Part shown: positions 23,901-32,527 of the stretch, piece by piece | Layout: every line of letters begins with the position of its first letter | How positions within the stretch are numbered: the stretch's first letter is position 1 | NCBI RefSeq assembly: GCF_051020975.1 | Contig: NC_135046.1 | Coordinates: 2,728,001 to 2,792,000, forward strand | Length of the DNA stretch: 64,000 nt | Direction: 5' to 3' | DNA from: Osmia lignaria lignaria | Lineage: Eukaryota; Arthropoda; Insecta; Hymenoptera; Megachilidae | The notes under the pieces: model-generated | What the model saw: the letters and a program-made list of their open reading frames with translations, nothing else | Told to the model about the DNA's origin: nothing | Databases searched by the model: none | Made by a program: the position numbers and the translations under genes

Positions 23901-26900
23901 AGTGCTCCTTTGAAATCACTGTACATTCAATTTTTCTCGAAAACAAGGAGTTACGCTTGAAATTTTCTTAGGGTTTGCATCGAGAATATAGCGTAAGGGG
24001 TTTCGAAAGTTTGTGAACGTCCACAGACAATTTAGCGACACCGAAGGAAAGAATCGAACGTATTTCAAATTGGTTCGAACAAATGGATCTTTAAGGGAAG
24101 ACTTTTTATCGGCCTCGGTGCAGCAACGACGTGGAAAATGTATATGCCGTAGGTAAAAGGGCTGGGGAGAACGGGTCTGAAATCAGTATGCCAAATATAT
24201 GACGTAATATTTTCGGTGGGGCAACTGCGACGGATGCAGAACCGGCAGAATCGTAAAACTTTTACTACTGAGAAAACTCCGCCCGGCACTGTATTCCAGT
24301 GAGAAACGTTTCAAACTTGTTCTGTGAAATTCCCGTCCCTGCTCCAGCTACAGATGCAATAATGGAATATTCACGACAGGGTTATTGTTAACTTGCAACA
24401 CGATAAATAAGTTCGTACGAAATTTAAGGGAGATTTTGAGCAAAGATACCAAGTTGTTAATCTTTTGTCCGAAGAATTTCTCGGATAAGTTTCCGAATGG
24501 CCCCACCAAAATTCAGAACTCAGGTGCGGTACATAATCTAAATTGACTACCAGAAACCGATTAAAATTGTCTTACCGTTTTTGAGATATCGTGGTAAAAA
24601 ATTTTTGTACAATTTTGGGACTACGTATGCGTTATTCGATACTGCGCATACACAGAACCTAATCTAATCTAACCTAACCTTACCTTAGATATTTCGAAAA
24701 CGGTAAGGCATCCAGCTCTGAAACCAACTTTAGGTTATATACCGAACCTGAGTTCTCAATTTTGGTGGGACCATTCGGAAACACAGCCAATTTCTCTTCT
24801 AGCACGATTTCATGACATAAAAGTATTCCGAAATAACGCTTCTTCTATATCAATTTAAAGATTAAAATCTGCTGAAAATGACTACATAAACGACTCATAA
24901 ATATTCTTAATAGAAAATGGCAAATAGCCAATGATTTTCACGAAATTCTTTCCTTTGATCAAACAGGTTCTGTTAGATGGTGTGGACATATCGAAGCTGA
25001 ATGTTCAGTGGTTACGCTCTTATATAGGCGTGGTCGGCCAAGAACCAGTGCTCTTTGACACAACGATACGGGAGAACATCCGGTACGGAAATGACAGCAT
25101 TACCGAGGAGGAGATGATCAAAGCGTCGAAGGAAGCGAATGCTCATGACTTCATCAGCAAACTGCCTGAGGTGAGTGCCGGTCGAACCTTTTCTACCATT
25201 CTGTTCGCGTTCGGTAGCCGGAATTTCAGTTTCCCTTTTGCGACGACAGACGACCATGGCATCTTTCAACCGATTGATTCGGTCACTTTCTAACAGAGGA
25301 CATCGTCTGGAACGATGTAGGAGGTACGCGTAACAGAGACCGCACGAAAGTTTACCATGATCCCCGAAGCTCCTTTTTCCGTGACGATGGATCGTAGAAT
25401 CCCTGGCTAGCCGTGCCACAAAGGATCGTCTAATTAAAATCGTGCCCGCGAACCGTGAACAACGCTTTGAATTTCAATCTCGTTCTGCTGGGTATCTCGC
25501 GGCGTACCGCTTCTACTCTTCGTCTCCGCGATAACCGTCCTCTTTCGAGGAGTCGATTTGCCACCAACGCAACGGGTGCACATGATTTCTAAGAAAATTT
25601 TAAACGAGACATCCGCTCGATGGTAATTGATACGCTACCATTCTGGAAGATAAGAGCCAATGCATCAGAAATCAAAGGTCACGATTACTTTTATCAAGCT
25701 CCAGAGATCTCCATGTGTAATTCTGATACAGGAAATATTTCGATTGCATTTGATATCTAGAGGTGTCTCGCGATATCTATGATAATTTGTCTCATGATCG
25801 ATTTCTAAGAAAATTTTAAACGTGACACGCTACCATTCTGGAAGATAGGAGCCAATGCATCAGAAATCAAACTTAAGCCACGATTATTTTTATCAAGCTC
25901 TAGAGATCTCCGTGTGTAATTCTGAAGAACAGAATGAAATATTTCGGTTGCATTCGATATCTAGAGGTGTCTGGCGATATCTATGATAATTTGTCTGATG
26001 ATCGTTTGGACGTTCGCACGGTGCATACGTTAAACCACCAGAGAGTCGGCTGGTTGGCAACGCGTTAACAATAGTCTCAGGTGTGACCGAGCGATCCGCG
26101 GAACACGCGTGCAAACAGGCGATAAAACAGCCGTTAAACCGTGCACCGGCAAATAACACTATCCCAGATTACGGTTGTGTCAACGATTAGCCGTTTATTA
26201 CCGAATTATCGCTAGCTGAATCCGACACTTCAACCCTGCCTCCCTATGGATACACCTGTGTTTAGCCCTTTGTTCGGCGTTCGCGTTTAGGATCGCAACG
26301 AGCCACGGGAACAAGCGTACCCGACGTTTTCCACTTTATGGAAAACGCCATACGGTTTATTTCACGGAACGTTGAATCGATCCTGATATTTTATTCGGAT
26401 GGCAATTGTCTGTGCCGGTTGATTGAACCGAAAATTGTGTATCAAAAACACGGGAGAATGATTCTTTGTAAACGTAACCACGAAAACGAGTACAGGTTAA
26501 AAGCACGATGTTAAATGGTAAAAAATTCAGTTAGATTTCAAAGGTAACTGGAAACAATATTGTTGCCATAACCAGTTCACACTAGGCGCGATTTAAAAAT
26601 TTTGCAAGCTTTCATGCAGCAACCAATGTTTCCGACAGCTGCCAATATGTTTCTACATGGAGGATGGTATTTTTTGAAAATGAAAAATAACCACTTGATC
26701 GTAGGATGTAATAGCGAAATTCAAGCGGATCGTCGCTAGGCATTAAACCACTCGGTTACACCGAATGCCAGCCGAAGTGCTGTTCCTCGTAAATTTATTA
26801 AATCTCGACGTGGTGCATGTGCACTGCTGGCGCGTCACGTCGTTTCTCCGTTAATGAAATAATCGTTACTTCAAACCGCAGAGACCTCGATGGCCTCTTG

Positions 26901-29900
26901 CCGCTCGTACACTAATCGAACGAGCAAATGGCGCCGATGCTCCCTTCTGTCGATAATTATCAACAAATGCTACCGTTAGTTCACAGTTACCGTTCACCTT
27001 TATTTTCCATCGTTTCAAAGTGTATCCAGTCAAAAATCTCGTTTAATTAACTTTTCCTCCGCTCGGCAGCAAGAAACGCGTGTGCCATGAAGTTATCATA
27101 CGTGTTTCAGGCTTACGACAGTCCCGTGGGAGAAAGAGGATCGCAGTTGTCCGGTGGACAGAAGCAGAGGATCGCGATCGCCCGTGCCCTGGTTAAAAGA
27201 CCGGCCATACTTTTATTGGACGAAGCCACGTCAGCCTTGGATCTCCATAGTGAAGCTACGGTGCAAAGGGCTCTAGACGCGGCTGCCAAGGGCAGAACCA
27301 CCGTCGTAGTAACCCACAGATTATCGACGATCACTAACGCTGACAGAATAATATTCATTAAGGACGGACAGGTCGTGGAAGAGGGTACCCACGAAGAGTT
27401 ACTTGCCCTGAAGAAACATTACTACGGATTGGTCTCTGCCGATGCCAGTGCAACTGCCAGAGGTAATTACTCGCCGCGTACATTGTTCAAAGCCATTCCT
27501 AGCACCGAATAGCATTTTAACGTGTTTCTATCGAATCAGCCAAAGCGACAGCGTCGGCCGCAAAGACGGTGACCGCCGCCATCCCGAAACAACAAAAGCC
27601 ACCGCTAAAGAGACAATTCTCCACTCTGTCGATGCATTCTCATCGTCTGTCCCTGGCGGGTGCATCCGAGAGCTCGATAAATCAATTGGAGGAACACGAG
27701 AAACCATACGACGCACCAATGATGAGGATATTCGGATTGAACAAACCAGAATGGCCTTTCAACATAGTTGGTTAGTATATTTGAGGTGATGGCAAGGATG
27801 TGTGAATGAATGCAACTATATTTCGTTAATAAGTATTTATTACGCGAGGTTGTCCAAGCATCAGCTAATGCACCCGACAGAATGCCTTCCGTCGTGCTGG
27901 TTTACTATTTTTAAGGGGGTGCCAGGTAGACCCGTGCACAAAAAAGTTTCCCTCCACGGTCGGGCGAGAAACTTTTGGATTTTCCCCAATAAATGAAAAT
28001 ACCCCCCAAGGATATACGAGCCATTTGGCTCAAAACGTTGACCATTCCCTTTTCATGTATCCTTCTATCACTAACAGAGATTAATCAAACGATTTCATTC
28101 GTCCCAGGATGTCTAGCTGCAGCCATGGTAGGCGCATCCTTCCCAGCCTTCGCAGTCTTGTTCGGTGAAGTGTACTACGTGTTGGGTCTTCAAGATGCGG
28201 ACGAAATACGTCGCGAGACGGTCAACTTCTCTATCCTGTTCCTGGTTGTCGGTATAGTAACCGGCGTCGGCAGTTTCCTACAGATGTACATGTTCGGTCT
28301 AGCCGGTGTACGTATGACGACAAGGATCAGAAGAATGACGTTCGCCGCGATGTTGAAGCAAGAGATGGGCTGGTACGACGATGACTCGAACAGCGTGGGT
28401 GCACTGTGCGCTCGATTGTCATCAGATGCTGGCGCGGTGCAAGGTGCAACGGGTACTCGAGTCGGTGCTATTCTTCAGGCTATGTCCACTTTGGTACTCG
28501 GTATCGGTCTGTCCATGTACTACACCTGGAAGATGACATTGGTGTCGGTGGTTTCGATACCGCTGGTACTAGGCGCTGTCTTCTTTGAGGCCAGAGTGAT
28601 GAGCGGTCAGGGTTTACAAGAGAAGAAGAAGATGGAAGCGGCTACCAGGATCGCCATAGAAGCGATTTCGAACATACGAACCGTGGCTAGTCTGGGTAAA
28701 GAAGAAGCCTTCCTGCAACGTTACTGCGTCGAGTTGGATCACGTTGCTAAGGCGACCAGAATCAGGAACAGATTAAGAGGTTTGGTGTTCTCGTGCGGAC
28801 AAACCACACCATTCTTCGGTTACGCTTTGAGTCTTTATTACGGAGGTTCGTTAGTGGCTACGGAGGGTCTCAGCTATCAGGACGTGATCAAAGTGTCCGA
28901 GGCGTTGATTTTCGGTTCTTGGATGTTGGGCCAAGCATTGGCGTTCGCGCCGAACTTCAACACAGCAAAGATTTCCGCTGGTAGGATATTCAAACTGCTG
29001 GACAGGGTTCCAGAGATTACTTCGCCGCCGGATTCGGAAGACAAAGATCTGGACTGGGTGAGTGATCGATTCGTGTCCTCGTTAGATGCTGAAATTCGAG
29101 AGCCAGCTGGAGCTTGTAATCGTACAATACGTGGTTAATTGTCAAACGGATCGTTAATTAGGTTGTTTGCCGTGGTTCCTTTTATCCGACAGGTCTGGCT
29201 AATACTAGGGCTCGACCAAGAAGCAACACGTCCCCCCTGTCGTTTCATTAGAACTGTTTAATCAGTCGCTGAATTTATGACGTACCGACAGCGACGACGC
29301 CTCGGGCAACGTACGTTAATTACGCTGAAAACGGGACAGCATGTGTTTGATCGAGACTACGGCTATCCCTATGGAATTTCAAACCGCTTAATGAAACGAT
29401 AGGAGAACGACCTTCTATCGCAACTTGCTAAGCGAACGGTACACTGCGCGTAATAATGTTTCGCGAGTAAATGTCACTGGATCGTTGAGCAATCGATTTT
29501 CTTGTTAATCGGTCGCGATTATTAGCAGAGATAGATATCGCGGACGAGGTAGCTGTTTCTGTTTAAGAAATTTAGAGGGTAATAATATAGATCTAGGTGA
29601 CTTCGACCTAGAAACATAGGTACCAACTTCACATCCTCCAAATGGTTGATTTCAGAAAGCGGAAGGCCTGATTCAGTTCTCGAAAGTCGAGTTCCACTAC
29701 CCAACACGGTCAGAGATGTCCATTCTGCAAGGGCTGAATCTAATAGTGAAGCCAGGCCAGATGGTCGCCTTGGTGGGTCAAAGTGGATGCGGAAAGTCTA
29801 CCTGCATCCAACTCTTGCAACGATTGTACGATCCAATTTCCGGGACCGTGACCATGGATCGTCGCGATATCTCGTCGGTGTCGCTGCGCAATCTCAGGTC

Positions 29901-32527
29901 TCAGCTCGGTGTGGTCGGTCAGGAACCGGTACTATTCGACAGGACGATCGCGCAGAACATTGCCTACGGTGATAATTCTCGGGTCGTTACGATGGACGAG
30001 GTGATGGACGCCGCCAGGAAGTCGAACATCCACAGTTTCGTCAGCTCTCTACCATTAGTGAGTATCCATCCAGTAGGATTTATTGAATTCGATATGTAAA
30101 AGATCCAAACGCGTAACAGACGGTTGTTTATGCTTTGTTACAGGGGTATGATACTAGGTTAGGATCTAAGGGTACGCAATTGTCCGGAGGACAGAAGCAA
30201 CGTATCGCGATAGCTCGAGCTTTGGTGAGAAATCCTCGTGTCCTGCTGCTGGATGAGGCCACATCTGCCCTCGACACCCAGAGCGAACAGGTAAGATTTT
30301 CTTTCAATTTTCTGGTTAATCTTCTGAATTTTATTAATAATTCATATTAACCCTTTGACTACTGTAAGCGCTTAAACTAGTTTGAACTCTTATATTGGTT
30401 TGATTATTTCAATTTACTTTCGGAAAAGTGCACGCCTAACGCAAAATTTCGCTGTTCTCGGTCTAGGGTGCGACTGAATTCCTATCGTATGGTATAGCTG
30501 GTACATCTCAAAATCCGCCGTATTCAAAGGGTTAAGAAACAACAGTCAGATATTAACAGATCAAATATTTATTCAGTGTTCTTATTCATAATGCATGCGG
30601 TATTACGCTTCCTAGAATTTCTTTCTCCCTTCTGTGCCATTATTTCCGCGAATCGTTCCTTCGAAAAATGTCTCCCGACCATTCACCAGTGTCACGAGAA
30701 TAGCCGGTGGAATCAGTTGTAAAGTGGACGAGACTTGCATTCAGAAATATAATATGCGCCGGAAAGCACTGGCGTGTATTTTTTTCGCGGTGGAAAAAAA
30801 GACAAAAGAGTGACCAGCCGCCTTTGAAGGCGTTGTTGAAGAAGCGCGAGGAATTCTCGCGGCGACAAAAGCCGTGCATTCTTCCTCATCATCGCATTGT
30901 GTTACGTTCTCCGCGTCCAATTAAAAAGAGCCTTGTAATGTCCGTCCGTATTTAAGATCGTTTCTCAGGGCGACAATAAAGGTTGCACATTGTGGAGGAA
31001 TTAAAACAGGATTCAATTGATAATTCAACAGAGAGAATCGCGCTCGTTATTGCACTCGCGAGACCTCGAACAGTCAATCGACTTAATGAGCTTTGAATTG
31101 AGCCGCGACAATACCCTTGACATCGATTTTCTTCTCGATTCGAGAGGATTCCTTGGAGAAGATCCTTTTCTCTTTTATTTTCAGCGATTCGTGTGCTACT
31201 CGAGGAAAGAAATCGTACTGAGGATGTTTTCGAGTTAAATACTGGAACTTATAACACTTATTTTTTCGATTTTTCCGACGGTAAATATTAATAATCAACC
31301 TAAAATTCATTTACCGAACAAGTCGATTTGTAATTAGAACAATCGAACATTCAGAAAACCGACTATTCCGATCGTTAACATTAGATAATACGATTGCATT
31401 GTTCTCGATTGTTGTCGATATCGAGTGGCCGTACTCTCGCGGCTAGAATAATCGATCTTCGTGGTTCGTGAAATCGAACATCGAAACCAGGATAATTGCT
31501 CGAGAGCTAACTTTCGAATGGCTCGCGTTTCATGCAGACTTCAGCGGACAAAAACGGGCGCACGGTGGTTGGAAAAAAAAATGGATTCACGCATCGAGGG
31601 ATGGGATTTAGAGTTTTCTAGATTTCGTACGTTTGATCAAAAGAGAGAATTCGTATGCGCGCATCGCGACAGAGAAGATACGATTTCGTTGTTAATACGA
31701 TATATTAGCACGCGGTCGAGTCCGGAGCGTGCATACACACATATGAATTTTAATTTTTCAGTAAAATTACCATATAAAGCGTGTCCCGTTACGTTATGTA
31801 ACATACTATAGCAGCAAGTCGCGCGATATCTTTTTTCGTCGGCTTTGGATCGCGTTTTTTGCTCGTATTATTCATTAAAATCCATCAGGATCCATTAATA
31901 TTCATCAGCTAAGCTAGCTCGCAACACTGCTTTACATTGCTTCGGCTTTACATTGACGAACGGTGTTATTCACAGACGACCGTCTTAATATTCCTCGTTT
32001 GATGTAAAATATTTTTACGTAACTCGTTCTCTCGTTGAATCAGGGAAAAAGAATAGTTTTCCCTCTCGAGTGGAACAAAATATTGGATAAATATCGTCGA
32101 TCTCTTCCATTAAAATTTTTTATCTCACGTTATTATTACTGTAGTGGGAGAAAAAATGATAAAAATAAGGGATGATGATCGAATGTTTTAATATACAGGG
32201 TCAACCATTTGTCTCGGAATCCGTGTGCTGTATTTCAATGAAATAAGGTTACAGCTAACGAAGAAAATTCCTGAATTCTCAATCTATAATTTAAACGATT
32301 TTTCCACGGTGTTTCTCGCACAGGTGGTACAAGCAGCCTTGGACAAAGCGATGGAGGGTAGAACTTGCATCACCATAGCGCATCGTCTGGCCACCATAAG
32401 GAACGCTGACGTGATCTGCGTGCTGGAGAAGGGAACCGTCGCCGAGATGGGTACTCACGACGACTTAATAGCTGCGGACGGTCTGTACGCTCATCTTCAC
32501 GCCCTTCAGGAAGCCGCGATGGAGTAA
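17877..32527 (+). CDS. Mdr49: ABCB full transporter (P-glycoprotein / MDR type), 13-exon coding region
   Basis: ATP-driven efflux pump of the plasma membrane; family members export lipophilic drugs, xenobiotics and insecticides. Seen: joined coding segments 17877-17902, 18353-18437, 18974-19167, 19832-20080, 21195-21608, 22587-23010, 24967-25170, 27111-27462, 27540-27770, 28108-29057, 29656-30057, 30144-30290 and 32324-32527. They keep one open frame of 1293 residues, the usual size for this family. NBD1 has Walker A at 441-449, Q-loop Q489, LSGGQ 545-549, Walker B with E570, and H601. NBD2 has Walker A at 1084-1092, Q1132, LSGGQ 1190-1194, E1215 and H1246. Both sites therefore look catalytically intact. 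Two NxT sequons (N84, N105) lie in the first extracellular loop, as in P-glycoproteins. The start is uncertain: the ATG at 17877 has a weak context and an upstream exon may supply a longer N-terminus. The symbol is by family resemblance; Drosophila Mdr49, Mdr50 and Mdr65 are co-orthologous candidates. Confidence 0.93.
18353..18437 (+). CDS. Mdr49: ABCB exon: N-terminal tail to TMD1 elbow
   Basis: Flanked by TTTTTGTCCACAG and GTGAGT. It encodes a proline-rich acidic tail ending PPVPYYKL, the short elbow segment that precedes the first membrane helix in P-glycoproteins. It starts with one base completing the previous codon and ends in phase 0 (residues 9-37 of the 1293-residue model). Confidence 0.85.
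18974..19167 (+). CDS. Mdr49: ABCB exon: TM helix 1 and extracellular loop 1
   Basis: Residues 38-102. Encodes FRFATCGELM followed by a hydrophobic helix with GGLIMGTLTGLCIP, then YGEFTTLLVDR and an NQT sequon (N84), matching the TM1/EL1 pattern of insect MDR proteins. Acceptor TTGACAG and donor GTAAGT (19168). Leaves two bases. Confidence 0.93.
19832..20080 (+). CDS. Mdr49: ABCB exon: TM helix 2 and first intracellular coupling segment
   Basis: Residues 102-185. Contains a second sequon (NAT, N105), TM2, and the intracellular motif LRQDMTWYDINTSTNFASRI. This corresponds to the QD.gWfD coupling-helix region conserved in ABCB exporters. Acceptor CTATCCAG, donor GTGAGT at 20081. Confidence 0.95.
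21195..21608 (+). CDS. Mdr49: ABCB exon: TM helices 3-5
   Basis: Residues 185-323. Begins DLDKMKDGISEKLG, then TM3 and TM4 around YGWKLTLVVLS, the conserved EE.L..IRTV.AF.GE intracellular motif (AEEVLGAIRTVIAFNGEQ), and TM5 near the end. Acceptor TTTTTAG, donor GTAGGT at 21609 splitting a Trp codon. Confidence 0.96.
22587..23010 (+). CDS. Mdr49: ABCB exon: TM helix 6 and NBD1 A-loop/Walker A
   Basis: Residues 323-464. TM6 region with EYTPAVLVIVFFGVLAGAQN, the linker to NBD1, an A-loop tyrosine in FQYPARKDV, and Walker A GGSGCGKST (441-449). The exon ends CAG and is followed by GCAAGT instead of a GT donor. The nearby GT (23014) would frameshift the product, so the GC donor is preferred. Confidence 0.95.
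24489..24782. mobile_element. Foldback / MITE-like element
   Basis: The left end GTTTCCGAATGGCCCCACCA is mirrored by the right end TGGTGGGACCATTCGGAAAC, and the inverted similarity continues inward for about 45 bp (AGAACTCAGGT versus ACCTGAGTTCT). Non-coding, about 294 bp. No clear target duplication was seen. It contains the (CCTAA)-like run at 24658-24687. Confidence 0.8.
24802..24890. repeat. Solo arm of a palindromic repeat family
   Basis: Contains CACGATTTCATGACATAAAA, ATCAATTTAAAG and AAAATGACTACATAAACG in the same order as both arms of the palindrome at 47603-47918. It ends about 76 bases before the transporter acceptor at 24966. Confidence 0.75.
24967..25170 (+). CDS. Mdr49: ABCB exon: NBD1 Q-loop and helical subdomain
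   Basis: Residues 465-532, phase 0 at both ends. Begins VLLDGVDISKLNVQWLR and contains the Q-loop GQEPVLF (Q489), then an ENIRYG motif and FISKLPE. Acceptor AAACAG, donor GTGAGT at 25171. The preceding acceptor region is crowded by repeat insertions that end about 76 bases upstream. Confidence 0.96.
25582..25997. repeat. Two-unit ~210-bp tandem duplication inside an intron
   Basis: Units 25582-25793 and 25794-25997 share ATTTCTAAGAAAATTTTAAA, GCTACCATTCTGGAAGATA and CTAGAGGTGTCT.GCGATAT, with small indels. It lies in the intron between the NBD1 Q-loop and signature exons. Confidence 0.88.
27111..27462 (+). CDS. Mdr49: ABCB exon: NBD1 signature, Walker B, H-loop
   Basis: Residues 533-650. 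Contains GERGSQLSGGQKQRIAIARA (signature 545-549), Walker B ILLLDE with catalytic E570, D-loop SALD, and the switch histidine H601 in THRLST. It ends in the start of the linker. Acceptor GTGTTTCAG, donor GTAATT at 27463, leaving one base. In NBD2 the equivalent stretch is interrupted by an intron after SEQ; here it is not. Confidence 0.97.
27540..27770 (+). CDS. Mdr49: ABCB exon: inter-half linker
   Basis: Residues 650-727. A short 77-bp intron precedes it. Encodes an Ala/Lys/Pro-rich stretch, then basic-Ser motifs KRQFSTLS and HRLSLAG resembling the linker sites that PKA/PKC phosphorylate in vertebrate P-glycoproteins. It ends with MMRIFGLNKPEWPFNIV, the elbow leading into TMD2. Donor GTTAGT at 27771. 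Confidence 0.95.
28108..29057 (+). CDS. Mdr49: ABCB exon: entire TMD2 (TM7-TM12)
   Basis: Residues 727-1043 in a single 950-bp exon. Contains helix 7 (FPAFAVLFGEVYYVLG), the coupling motif LKQEMGWYDDDSNSVGALCA, the YYTWKMTLVSV pair of helices, the EAISNIRTVASLGKE motif, and the terminal helices through SEALIFGSWMLGQALAFAP. Acceptor GTCCCAG, donor GTGAGT at 29058 after a complete Trp codon. TMD1 is split over five exons, so the two halves have very different gene structure. Confidence 0.97.
29656..30057 (+). CDS. Mdr49: ABCB exon: NBD2 Walker A and Q-loop
   Basis: Residues 1044-1177. A-loop in FHYPTRSEM, Walker A GQSGCGKST (1084-1092), Q-loop GQEPVLF (Q1132), then AQNIAYGDNSR and FVSSLPL. Acceptor GATTTCAG, donor GTGAGT at 30058. 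Phase 0 at both ends. Confidence 0.97.
30144..30290 (+). CDS. Mdr49: ABCB exon: NBD2 signature and Walker B
   Basis: Residues 1178-1226. Begins GYDTRLGSKGTQ, then LSGGQ (1190-1194) and Walker B VLLLDE with catalytic E1215, ending SALDTQSEQ. Acceptor TTACAG, donor GTAAGA at 30291. Phase 0 at both ends. Confidence 0.97.
30347..30535. mobile_element. TTAA-flanked MITE (piggyBac-like ends), 189 bp
   Basis: Begins TTAACCCTTTGACTAC and ends GTATTCAAAGGGTTAA, with TTAA at both borders and short terminal inverted repeats. TTAA target use is the hallmark of piggyBac-superfamily elements. No coding content. It lies in the last intron of the transporter. Confidence 0.7.
32324..32527 (+). CDS. Mdr49: ABCB terminal exon: NBD2 H-loop and C-terminus
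   Basis: Residues 1227-1293 plus TAA at 32525. Contains VVQAALDKAMEGRTCITIAH with the switch histidine H1246, the AHRLATI motif, then the conserved G.V.E.GTHDDL end and a short Ala-rich tail. Acceptor TCTCGCACAG. No AATAAA is seen in the next ~2.8 kb; an ATTAAA at 32985-32990 is one possible polyadenylation signal and an AATAAA at 35336 is another. Confidence 0.96.
   Translation: MVQAALDKAMEGRTCITIAHRLATIRNADVICVLEKGTVAEMGTHDDLIAADGLYAHLHALQEAAME

Larger units (their letters stand above)
23011..24966 (+). other. Probable GC-AG intron (intron 6 of the counted exons)
   Basis: The donor is CAG|GCAAGT at 23011 and the acceptor AAACAG at 24966. Using GC keeps the NBD1 frame (..HKGQ then VLLDG..). 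The nearest GT, at 23014, would shift it. GCAAGT after CAG is the classic strong-context form of GC donors. The intron also holds a foldback element and a solo repeat arm. Confidence 0.85.
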
